From assembly GCF_040183065.1 (NCBI RefSeq), contig NC_091128.1:171341244-171405243 (forward strand): a stretch of DNA of 64,000 nucleotides. Direction: 5' to 3'. The translations under genes were made by a program, and so were the position numbers. The notes beneath the pieces are model-generated. The model searched no databases. It had not been told where the DNA came from and worked only from the letters and a program-made list of their open reading frames with translations. Shown piece by piece: positions 10,217 to 19,330 of the stretch; the first letter of the stretch is position 1; each line of letters opens with the position of its first letter. The DNA is from Periplaneta americana (taxonomy: Eukaryota > Arthropoda > Insecta > Blattodea > Blattidae).

Positions 10217-12955
10217 TATACTGTGTTTCTGACTTTATGTGACGATGCATTTGCACGTCTGCAGGAAAAAGTAGACATGTCGCTTTATTGTAAGTGATGA
10301 TATCATGACAGTATTTCCCTGAAGAGGATGAAATCAAAATATTTTATAAACATGTATTTTCCAGGCCTAGTCGTAACGAAAGATGACGCACCTAGGGAGC
10401 TGTAGTGTGGAATTTCAATAAAATATCAGTGTTTCCACTTTAAAACGTTTTAGAATTTTTCTTTCCATTTTGTAAGTAATATGAAGGACAAAATACATTA
10501 TGTACTAAAATAGCTTTTGTTCTCATTAACTTAACACATAAAATAAATACAAACTATTATGATTTTTACAGCAAATATTTCAGGTATTTGAGAAGCAGCA
10601 CATGTTCACGAACTTTAGGGCACCCTGGAGCTCTCAAATAATATAATTTTAAAATATTTAGAAATATTGCAATTCGTATGAAAAATTCACCCTACCAAAA
10701 TAAGAACGTAATCCAATATTTAAAAGTTGCGAAGGTTTTTTGCAGTTTTCTCAAAACTTATAGCTAAGGACATGTGTGGTTTCTCAAATAATCGAGTCGA
10801 TACACAAAAGTTGTTGCATATAAATCAACTAACATTACTCCAGTGTTTTACAAAAAAAATAAATAAATAAATAAATAAGGTATATGCTACATTGCGCAGT
10901 AACTAAGGTTTTTAATGGCACCTATCATCAAATGACCAGTTGCCATAGAAACGCCTACCTACCACATAACTTGTACAATGTATTAGGCAAGGCCCCTAAA
11001 ACCAATGCTTTTTTGTGCGAGATCGTGCGTATTTGCTTGTTTTCCGCACAGAACCAGTACGCGGTAAGTGTGAAATACCACATTCAGTATTCCCAACGTA
11101 ACACACATAACAATTTCCCTCTTCTTACCGCTTAAGCGCGACATTCATCTTACTGCTTTAGGCTTTTAACATATTATTTTTAGAGACGTTTAACATAGTA
11201 ACAATTATAAATTGGAAACTTACCACTGCAATTTCACCTAAATTGCACTGTTAATAATTATTGTTTTTAAATATTTGCAAAAATTAAGTAAAGTCTACTA
11301 CTCCACGAAACTTATTGCATTCCTGATACAAGTAACATTAAGGAAGCCGTGAAAAAATCAACGAGATTCCAGATGCCGATGTTATTACTGCAATATGTTA
11401 TATAAATAATATTGTTAAAATATTAAAATGAAAAATAAATCATTACATAACCTTACCGTTTGTTTTCAGTCCGCATTTATAGACTGGGGGGGGGAGACGG
11501 ACGTATATCACGGCCTGCTGGAATATAGTAAACACAGAAAACATTTTATAGCAACAATGTTGAAGAAAGATATTTTGGTTTTCCGAAGTTGCCGTCATTA
11601 AACAGAAACCAAGATGGAGATTTCATTGCAACTAATTAGAAATTCGTCTTTCAGGTATGTAATAAACGATCTTCGCACAAAATAATGTACGATACACGAG
11701 CGGTATGTTTGTTTTCATGTTCTCGGAAATTAAAAAATCTCAACTACGTTTCGCTTTTTCAATCTTTTCCTCGACCATTAAAACGTCAACATACCGCTCT
11801 TGTAACGTATAGGCTATTACTATGCTTAACGTGTAATGCTCTATAATATTCGTTTATGCGAGGGATGTACACTATACGAAACAGCACATGAACGAGCTTC
11901 GATTCTTTCGCGTGCTACCTGGAAGCAGTATATTTGCTGCACAAATATGAACGACCAAGAGACAAGGGTGAACAAAATTAACATTATGAAGTCGAGATGC
12001 AATAATTCTTTATGCCTTTGTTTATATATTTTTAATGAATTCAATACAATTATTTCACAGCAGATGTTACATATGTACGATTTTGAATAACCAACACAAT
12101 GTTTCGTATACATTACAATATGGATCGAATAATTTAAAACATAACTTCGTTCACATATACATCTTTCGAAACTGCTAGAGTATTACATCTTTGCCGTCAT
12201 AATAGAAATATTGTTATGCGAAAATGAACCTTTTAAGACACAATTTCGCCAGAATCTCTTCTTCGATTTTCGTCTCGCACCCGCCTTATTACGTCTCGCA
12301 AAATGTTATCATGAAGTGGCGCTTATCATGATCGAATAGCTTGGCCCTTAATCTTGGCTTTGTCAGGTTCATGGAAACCTATCGGTATAATATGTACGTG
12401 CTGATGAAATCGTAACATACTCATTTTCGCTGCAAATTTAAGATTCCTCGGACACAGTTCATAGTTTAAGGAATTGTAAAAGCTAAAGAAGTCCTTGTCA
12501 TTATACGTACATTTCAGCACTGCAGTATGTGAAAAATCAATTAATTTTAGCTGCTACCCTGGAGGCAAATTTTCTGGATTTGCGGAATGGAGCAACAGAA
12601 GAGCTCTAATTTGTGTTGAATCATTTCTATTTAGTGTCTCTGAGCATTTAATTTCTTAATAATGCAATGTTTTACACATATTAAGGACAGTATGTCTCCT
12701 CCTTGTTCTCTGCAGTGTTGCTCTACTTAACGTATGCCTGGACGACTTTTGCACTGCACCCCTCTTTCTGTGCATTCGAGTAGCGGAAGTTAACTCGCGC
12801 GCAGTACAATCTACCCATAGCGTGCTTCAGCCCGTCCTGGCTTGATTATGCACCGCTGATTTATGCATATATATTTGGATTCTGAATTTAAATGTTATGT
12901 ACGAAAAGTAACATTTTACTAAACTATCAATTTTAAACTCCAAAAAGAGACTGCA
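10217..12955. other. Intergenic DNA, no gene seen; A-rich tract and small foldback
   Basis: An (AAAT)n tract lies at 10855-10880. A small inverted repeat (ACGAGCGGTATGTT at 11697 and AACATACCGCTCTTG near 11790) makes a foldback of about 110 bp. No protein family is recognisable in the scattered frames. Confidence 0.45.
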
Positions 12956-12959
12956 GGTT

Positions 12960-13110
12960 TATGAAACCCTATGTATAATTGAAGAAATATTGACTTTCAA
13001 CAATAGTTCAATTTCGAGATTTATGTTGAGGCTTTCAACAAGAGTCTAAGATAACATGTTGAGACTTTCAACTGAAGTTGAAGTTTGAATTTATGTTCAA
13101 ACTTCCAACA
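12960..13110 (+). repeat. Degenerate minisatellite, block 1
   Basis: Units of about 33-40 bp repeat the words GAATTTATGTTGAGACTTTC and CAACA or CAACAG. The array resumes at 14735, 16670 and 19165, each time after a mobile element. Confidence 0.75.
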
Positions 13111-13264
13111 GGTGATCAGATGATATTAGCGGAAAACAAAGAAGAACTACAAAGAGCGGTTAATAATTTGAATAAAATAGCAAAAGATTTCAGCATGACT
13201 ATATCTAATACAAAAACTAAATCAATGGCCCTCAAAGGAAAAATACAAAAAACGAATAAAAATA

Positions 13265-13945
13265 CGTCTCGTTTGAGGCATTCTTGATTAAATCTAATGT
13301 TGTGGGATGTCTTGATTACTTTCACTCGCGTGGTTCGATATTGGTGAACTAAATGACTTATATCGTCGTTATTCATTGATTAAAGTTCTCGTTAACACTT
13401 TGTTAAAAACATAACACACCCCCACCCCTACCATCGACAACTGCACATCGCAGAGCCACAATCAGCAGTGGTTCAAGAGACACTGAAGACGACGACAAAT
13501 AGCGTCGAAACGGGCCGTCTGTCGAAGGTAAATACCTTTTTAAACAATTTTAACACTTTTAACGTGTGACAGTGTAAATTTTATGTTTTTAACAAAGTGT
13601 TAACGAGAACTTTAATCAATGAATAACGACGATATAAGTCATTTAGTTCAGCAATATCGAACCACGCGAGTGAAAGTAATCAAGACATCCCACAACATTA
13701 GATTTAATCAAGAATGCCTCAAACGAGACGTAATACCCAATTACATACAGCCAACCCCCACCATAGGAACAACACACCCCCACCCCTACCATCGACAACT
13801 GCACATCGCAGAGCCAAAATCAGCAGTGGTTCAAGAGACACTGAAGACGACGACAAATAGCGTCGAAACAGGCCGTCTGTCGAAGGTAAATACCTTTTTT
13901 AAACAATTTTGACACTTTTAACGTGTGACAGTGTAAATTTGGGTA
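13265..13945 (+). mobile_element. Penelope-like element, direct pseudo-LTRs plus inverted 5' piece
   Basis: Two direct copies of about 175 bp (13405-13585, 13768-13945) share CACCCCCACCCCTACCATCG and a hammerhead-like CTGAAGA..GAAAC (13483-13511, 13841-13869). Between them lies the start of an ORF, KVIKTSHNIRFNQECLKRDV, which fits the N-terminus of Penelope-type proteins. 13265-13408 is an inverted copy of that ORF start. This arrangement is known for Penelope-like elements. It is broken, with most of the ORF absent. Confidence 0.72.
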
Positions 13946-14289
13946 CTAAAATCTCAACTATGAGCGCACAAACAGATATAGAAGAGAATTTACAAAAATA
14001 TAATAAATTAAATGGTTGTATAAAGAGACATTTTGGGAAAGGTATGAGAAAAGAAATTAAACTAAGAATACTTCAAAACAAGCCCTAAAATTCGCAAGTG
14101 AAACTTCGGTCTTAAGAGCTAAAGATAAATAAAGAATAGAAGCAGCACATATGAGGTTCCTGAGATCAACACTGGGAGTTACCCGAAGAGATAGACTACG
14201 TAATAAAGATATTAGAAACCAACTACAACAGGAGGATATGGTGGAAGAGATACAAAGATATCAGAAGCAATGGAAAGAACATGTATTAA

Positions 14290-14515
14290 ATGTTATGTTT
14301 TGTTTAACGACGCTCGCAACTGCAGAGGTTATATCAGCGTCGCCGGATGTGCCGGAATTTTGTCCCGCAGGAGTTCTTTTACATGCCAGTAAATCTACTG
14401 ACATGAGCCTGTCTCATTTAAGCATACTTAAATGCCATCGACCTGGCCCGGGATCGAACCCGCAACCTTGGGCATAGAAGGCCAGCGCTATACCAACTTG
14501 CCAACCAGGTCGACA
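14290..14515 (-). mobile_element. tRNA-derived SINE with 11-bp TSD
   Basis: The minus-strand head CTGGTTGGCAAGTTGGTATA with the B box GGTTCGATCCC is close to a tRNA. The body extends to GTTAAACAAAACATAAC. Duplications ACATGTATTAA lie at 14279-14289 and 14516-14526. It interrupts a LINE. Confidence 0.9.
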
Positions 14516-14734
14516 ACATGTATTAAGAATGAGTCCTTCAAGACTTCCACGGCAAGCATTTTTTTTACAGACCATTTGGAGCCCGAGACGTTGGGAGACC
14601 GGTGAGAAGATGGAGTGACCAATTTGACTGAAAACACTTAATTAGCCTCGGAACAGGTCGCAAAGGCCTAAACCGTGTTTAGGAAGAGGAAGAGGAAGAG
14701 GAAGAAGCAGAAGAAGAAGAAGAAGACTTCCATC

Positions 14735-14785
14735 ATGTCTAAGTTTGAATTTATGTTGAGCCTTTCAATAGGAGTCTAACATAAT
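14735..14785 (+). repeat. Degenerate minisatellite, block 2
   Basis: AAGTTTGAATTTATGTTGAG followed by CCTTTCAATAGGAGTCTAA continues the array of block 1. Confidence 0.7.
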
Positions 14786-15343
14786 AGTACATTATGCAAC
14801 GAGCCTATAACGGTAGTAATAGTAATTAAGATGCGAGTATGTTTATGAAACGAGCGCAAGCGAGTTTCATAATTTTCATACGAGCATCTTAATTACCATT
14901 ACAGTCAAGTTTCATACGACTTTTTATGCTCGACCATATTTCTAACTTGAAATTTTTCATAACTATTCATGTTATTCTTATCTGACTGAGTGGAACTGAC
15001 TTTGTGCAATACCTCGTAAATTGCGAGATGTGCGCAGACGCGAAAGTATTGATTTTTTCCGAGAAACAAATGTCGACATTGACCTTGATATAATCTAGAG
15101 AGTAAAATAAACATTAATCTTGATATAACCTTGAAATTGAATTAGACATTGAAAAACGAGATGACAAATTGAATATTATTTACAATTAACGCTAATTATT
15201 ATAGTAACAGAACTGACTTTATTTCAAATATAGGTGATTTATTGTGCAATTGGTGAAATGAATTTGCGGGAATGTGCTTTGTGAAAGACTGGAAGATGAC
15301 GGTGAATTGATGTTAATTTGTGTGTTGTTTTTTTCGACTGAGT

Positions 15344-15690
15344 TTAATATTGTATTTCAGGTTTCAATTTTATTTTGGATCGATTCTTCAACATAACTTC
15401 TGCGACAGTATTGGATTTCCAGCCTCCGTGATGTTTCAATGTTGTGATGTCGCCGCCAGCGTCTACTAAAATTGTCGCAGAACTCCTGCGAAAACAGTGG
15501 CCTGTGTATAAATTGGAGTTGGGGAGATTAAGGTATAATGCTATTTCTTTCCCCATATTTCCCAGTTTATTTATGCCGACATTCTGCACGGTGCATTTTC
15601 CATGTTGGTAATTTATGAAGAAGGGAGAATAATCGATACTAGCGCTTTCATATTGCTACAATGGTATTTTCTGATTGGTGGAACACCTGA
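15344..15690 (-). pseudogene. Tyrosine recombinase C-terminal fragment
   Basis: The frame reads FFINYQHGKCTVQNVGINKL, then LYTGHCFRRSSATILVDAGG and LKHHGGWKSNTVAE. This shows the H-x-x-R pair (GHCFRR) and the HxxGW box of tyrosine recombinases, in the form common in insect YR transposons. The nucleophilic Tyr region is degenerate (VAEVMLKNRS in place of VAEGYIE). The N-terminal half is absent. Confidence 0.75.
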
Positions 15691-15698
15691 ACTTTAAT

Positions 15699-16595
15699 TA
15701 GATTAGATTAGATTTATTTATTTAACCTGGTAGAGATAAGGCCGTCAGGCCTTCTCTGCCCCTCTACCAGGGGATTACAACTATAACATGAACAATAAGA
15801 TTACAATTAATATTAAATTTACAATTACAATTACAATAAAAATTAAAGTGCGACAAGAATACCTGATTAATGAAAGCTAGACATTTTATCATAGAAGTTA
15901 AGAACAAAGAATATGTTTGTATTTACTAAATTACAAATTAAACCTACAATAACAAAATTCTATAGTGATGAAATTACCGGATATTGAGATATTTTGTGGT
16001 AGATTAAAATAACTATTTACAAGAAACCATGTCTGAACGAGTCTCAATTACTGACCAAGTGCCTAGTAAGTTTGCGTTTGAATTGAATTTTATTTCGACA
16101 GTCCCTGATGCTAGCAGGTAGCGAGTTCCAGAGTCTTGGCAGGGCTATTGTGAAAGAGGATGAGTATGAGGAGGTGCGATGGGATGGTATTGTTAGTATT
16201 GTTTCATGGCGAGAGCGTGTGTTCAGATTGTGGTGGGAAGAAAGGTAAGTGAAGCGAGACGACAGGTACGAAGGAATAGAAGAGTTCAAGATTTCGAAGA
16301 GAAGGAGAAGTGAATGTAAATTTATTGTCTTATCTAGTTTAAGCCAACCTATTGCTTCCAGGGATGGGGTAATATGATCATATTTACGAACATTGCTTAC
16401 AAAACGTACACACAAATTATGAGCACGTTGAAGTTTCATTTTGCTGTCGCTGGAGAGGTCAGTCAGTAAAATGTCAGCATAGTCAAAATAGGGAAATACA
16501 AGGATCTGCACAAGGGACTTTTTTAAGCAAGAGGGAAGATGAACATTTATCCTTTTTAGCACATGAATAATAGAATATACTTTCTGAATAGGTGT
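15699..16595 (-). mobile_element. 5'-truncated LINE, sister of 6775-7680, with 8-bp TSD
   Basis: A 172-codon minus frame (16044-16562) matches the copy at 6801-7319 almost throughout. The 3' UTR has the same AAGGCCTGACGGCCTT hairpin. Duplications ACTTTAAT lie at 15691-15698 and 16596-16603. It is inserted in the tyrosine-recombinase element. Confidence 0.92.
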
Positions 16596-16672
16596 ACTTT
16601 AATGAGGTCCATTAGAGGGCTGCTACCAGGTGTGTAATTACTACATTTCGGCATGGTCGAGCATAAAATTTA

Positions 16673-16693
16673 TATCAAGACTTTCAACAGGTA
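16673..16693 (+). repeat. Degenerate minisatellite, block 3
   Basis: A short ATCAAGACTTTCAACAGG remnant separates two large insertions. Confidence 0.55.
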
Positions 16694-16900
16694 AAGTTGC
16701 CTCGTTCAATTATTAGGCAGCGGCATTCCTTTTAAGATTTGTAGGTCTTTATTGCATGCACCGATAATAAAATGAAAATGCGACGTTGTCACGTCTTGTT
16801 TGTTGCTGCTATATATTAATATAACATGGATATGGGCTAGGCTTAATTGCTCAAATCCGAGTTAATTTGAAGATTATTTAGATTATTTATTTTAAATTAA

Positions 16901-17286
16901 TTATTTAAAGAAATAATTAAATGTTTCTCCATAAGGAAAACCGGAAAGTTTGACTTTTTGTAATAATTCTTTTATTGTTAAGGATTGGCCCTTATTGTAA
17001 GAACTGTATATTTCACGGCGAATGTAATCACACGTAAAACCATCTACTTTATTAAATTTTGTGACTTTGTGTCCATGCTTTTTAGGTGTCTTAGGTCCCT
17101 TTTTTTACAATTTTACTTACAGTATTTCTATTTAATTTAAGAATTTTAGATGTCTCCGAAATTTTTCCTTGACCTAAATTGTTTTTCAGAACATACGTGT
17201 GAGCATTGCACACAAACGTTTGACACTGCTTACATAATTTTGGTCTAGCTTTTGAATTTGAATTGTTATTTAACTCTGATATACTA
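16901..17286 (-). pseudogene. DDE transposase N-terminal domain, cut by Tc1
   Basis: It reads KLCKQCQTFVCNAHTYV, then KISETSKILKLNRNTVSKIV (helix-turn-helix), and after one frameshift at an A7G3 run DYIRREIYSSYNKGQSLTIK. It is the same kind of domain as in the element at 29440-30380. Its 5' end continues beyond the Tc1 at 18839-18908 with an ATG at 18906-18908 and a run of about 15 AAT (Asn) codons. Confidence 0.65.
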
Positions 17287-18837
17287 CACTCAGGGACAAA
17301 AAAAACCGGACACTTTAATATTTGCTGGTATTTTGCAAAACATTATCTTCTCTTACAATATTATGGTAGCCATCTGTTGTTATGGAGACGTGTATACATT
17401 GTTGATTGTTTTTTGTTTTATAAACAAGCCATTACAACCAAATATTCCAATTTTGCTTTCGGAGTCTCAGCTATAACAATTTTGTCGCAACCATTTTGTG
17501 CTTCATTATCGTTATCATTCGTTATTTCTTTATTTTTACATTTTCTGAGTTTAAGTGGAGTTGTAACATTTGTCTTAAAACAAGATGCGACCTGAAGATG
17601 TGGCTCGAGCTGTAGCCCTTTACGATGATGGATGCAGTGTACGTTACATCGCAAATGTTATGAATATGGCTAGAAGCACAACCCATGATGCCATAAAACG
17701 GTATAGAGAGACCCTAGAATATACCAGAAGACCAGGTTCGGGTCGTCCAAGAGCTACAAATCCAAATGAAGACAGGTATAGGGTGTTGAGAGTTCTTAGG
17801 GAGCGCAACCTGCCAGCTACTAGTGTAGCCCAGCAATTTGTTAACATGCATGGACGCCCAATTTCGGCCAAAACAGTTAGGAGGCTGAAAGCAAGTGGAC
17901 TGATATCAAGTAGACCTGCAACTGGTCCCAGACTTCTCAGGATGCATCGAGTTGAACGACTGCGTTTTGCAAATGATCACAGGGATTGGAGAAATGGACA
18001 GTGGAGCTGTGTTCTGTTCATCGATGAGTCCTGTTTCAATCTGTGCTCACCTGATGGACGTGAAAGAGTTTGGAGAAGGAGGGGAGAACGATTTTCAGTG
18101 TTGCATTTCCGAAAATGTGCCGTATGGAGGTGGTGGAGTGATGGTTTGGGCAGGAGTGTGTACGGATGCTCGTACAGAGTTGGTTTTTGTTGAAAATGGA
18201 AGACTAACAGCTGATAGGTATATAAATGAATGTTTGGCTGATCATGTTGTGCCATTTGGCCAATTTCTAGGCGATAATTTTGTTTTAATGCATGATAATG
18301 CACGGCCGCATATTGCCCATGCGGTCGGAGATTATCTCCAAGAAGTGGGAATCCATGTTCTTCCATGGCCAGCAAGGAGTCCAGACATGAACCCAATTGA
18401 ATACGTGTGGGACATGCTGGGACGGCGTGTTAAGAATAGACGACCGAGACCAGAATCGTTACAAGAGTTGAGGCGAGCACTTGGCGAAGAATGGGAACTT
18501 ATTCCTCAAGAAGACATTGCTAACCAAATTGAGAGCATGCCAAGACGTATGGATGCAGTTATTCAAGCCAGAGAGGGTAATACCCGTTGCTAAAAAGAGT
18601 TTTTAATGTTTAAGGCACCATAAAATGAAAAAAACAGTTAGGCCAAATGATGCCACAGTTATACACCCTTTGTAATTTTTTGTAAATTTTCTCATCAGAG
18701 ATTTTTTTTTCAAATGATGTCGTATAAGGTGCTAAATTAAACATTATTTTGTTTAAATGGGTTTTGTTTCATTTTGAAATAATTGGCAACAAAATAAAAG
18801 CAAATATAGAAGTGTCCGGTTTTTTTTGTCCCTGAGT

Positions 18838-18838
<1 letters not shown>
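17287..18838 (+). mobile_element. Tc1-like transposon, 1552 bp, near complete
   Basis: Inverted repeats of about 29 bp (CACTCAGGGACAAAAAAAAC, then CGGACACTT, and its complement) are flanked by TA at 17285-17286 and 18839-18840. It carries one transposase gene with a single frameshift. It landed in the Asn-codon repeat of an older transposase. Confidence 0.95.
17585..18593 (+). pseudogene. Tc1 transposase, DD34E, one frameshift
   Basis: From MRPEDVARAVALYDDGCSVR it has two helix-turn-helix regions with the GRPR linker (SGRPRATNP), then FIDESCF, MVWAGV, HDNARPH and SPDMNPIEYVWDMLG. Spacing between the second Asp and the Glu is 34 residues. The span of 1009 nt would give about 336 residues, the usual Tc1 length, but the frame changes once between GERF near 18095 and the ENVPYGGGGVMVW segment. 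All three catalytic residues are present, so it is young but probably inactive. Confidence 0.93.

Positions 18839-18840
<2 letters not shown>

Positions 18841-18885
<45 letters not shown>
18841..18885. repeat. (TTA)n microsatellite, reads as poly-Asn on minus
   Basis: About 15 TTA/AAT triplets lie next to the Tc1 end. On the minus strand they are in frame with the ATG at 18906-18908. Confidence 0.9.
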
Positions 18886-18890
<5 letters not shown>

Positions 18891-19166
18891 GTCGTTATTC
18901 ACGTTCATGGATATCGGTTCCGACACTTCACTCGCTTCTCACAGCCTCCACATTTTTATTATACACTGAACTGTAATGTAATTAATTTTCACTGTGAACT
19001 AGAACAAGACACACTGCTAAAATTTGCAACTCCGCGTGGAGTATTGGAGCGGCCTTCAAAAGACTTGACGACGACAATGGACAGCGCGACATAATTAAAA
19101 TTATTGAAACTACAAAGCTTCCGTCCTCTTTGACACTGCTAGCCTACTAATTGAACGTGGCTACTT

Positions 19167-19330
19167 TATCCAAGTTTGAATTTATATTGATACTTTCAAT
19201 AGTTCAATTTCGAGATTTATGTTGAGGCTTTCAACATGACTGTTTTAATTTACATTGAGACTTACAACAGGAGTCCAAGTTTGAATTTATGTTCGGACTT
19301 TCAACTTGAATGTGCATTTTAATTCATGTT
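19167..19330 (+). repeat. Degenerate minisatellite, block 4
   Basis: Four or five units with AAGTTTGAATTTATATTGA, GATTTATGTTGAGGCTTTC and AACAGGAGTCCAAG complete the array begun at 12960. Confidence 0.75.

Larger units (their letters stand above)
13111..14734 (+). mobile_element. LINE (ORF2 3' half) split by a Penelope-like element and a SINE
   Basis: Reverse transcriptase remains are GDQMILAENKEELQRAVNNL (13111-13265), FRYLGTKIS-like sequence near 13945, and EEIQRYQKQWKEHVL followed after the SINE by RMSPSRLPRQAFF and GRPVRRWSDQFD. The tail is (GAAGA)n. A short ACTTCCA is present on both sides as a possible duplication. The element sits inside the minisatellite. Confidence 0.75.
14786..16672 (-). 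mobile_element. Tyrosine-recombinase (Crypton-like) element with palindromic end
   Basis: It is bounded by minisatellite on both sides. Inverted copies of TTTATGCTCGACCAT lie near 14930 and at 16655-16670. Near 14820-14905 is a long palindrome: AGTAATTAAGATGC..GCATCTTAATTACC around GAAACGAGC and GCGAGTTTC. The minus strand encodes a tyrosine recombinase C-terminus (next entry). A LINE is nested at 15699-16595. The family is inferred, and it could also be another YR-bearing class. Confidence 0.6.
16694..19166 (-). mobile_element. Tc1/IS630-type TIR transposon, host of a nested Tc1
   Basis: The ends TAAAGTTGCCTCGTTCAATT and AATTGAACGTGGCTACTTTA are inverted repeats with TA duplications. Removing the Tc1 at 17287-18838 leaves about 0.9 kb, too short for a whole transposase, so the element is internally deleted. 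Remains of its transposase N-terminus are given separately. Confidence 0.75.

Noticed and set aside
17977-18396. 139-codon minus frame
   Set aside because: Antisense shadow of the Tc1 transposase.
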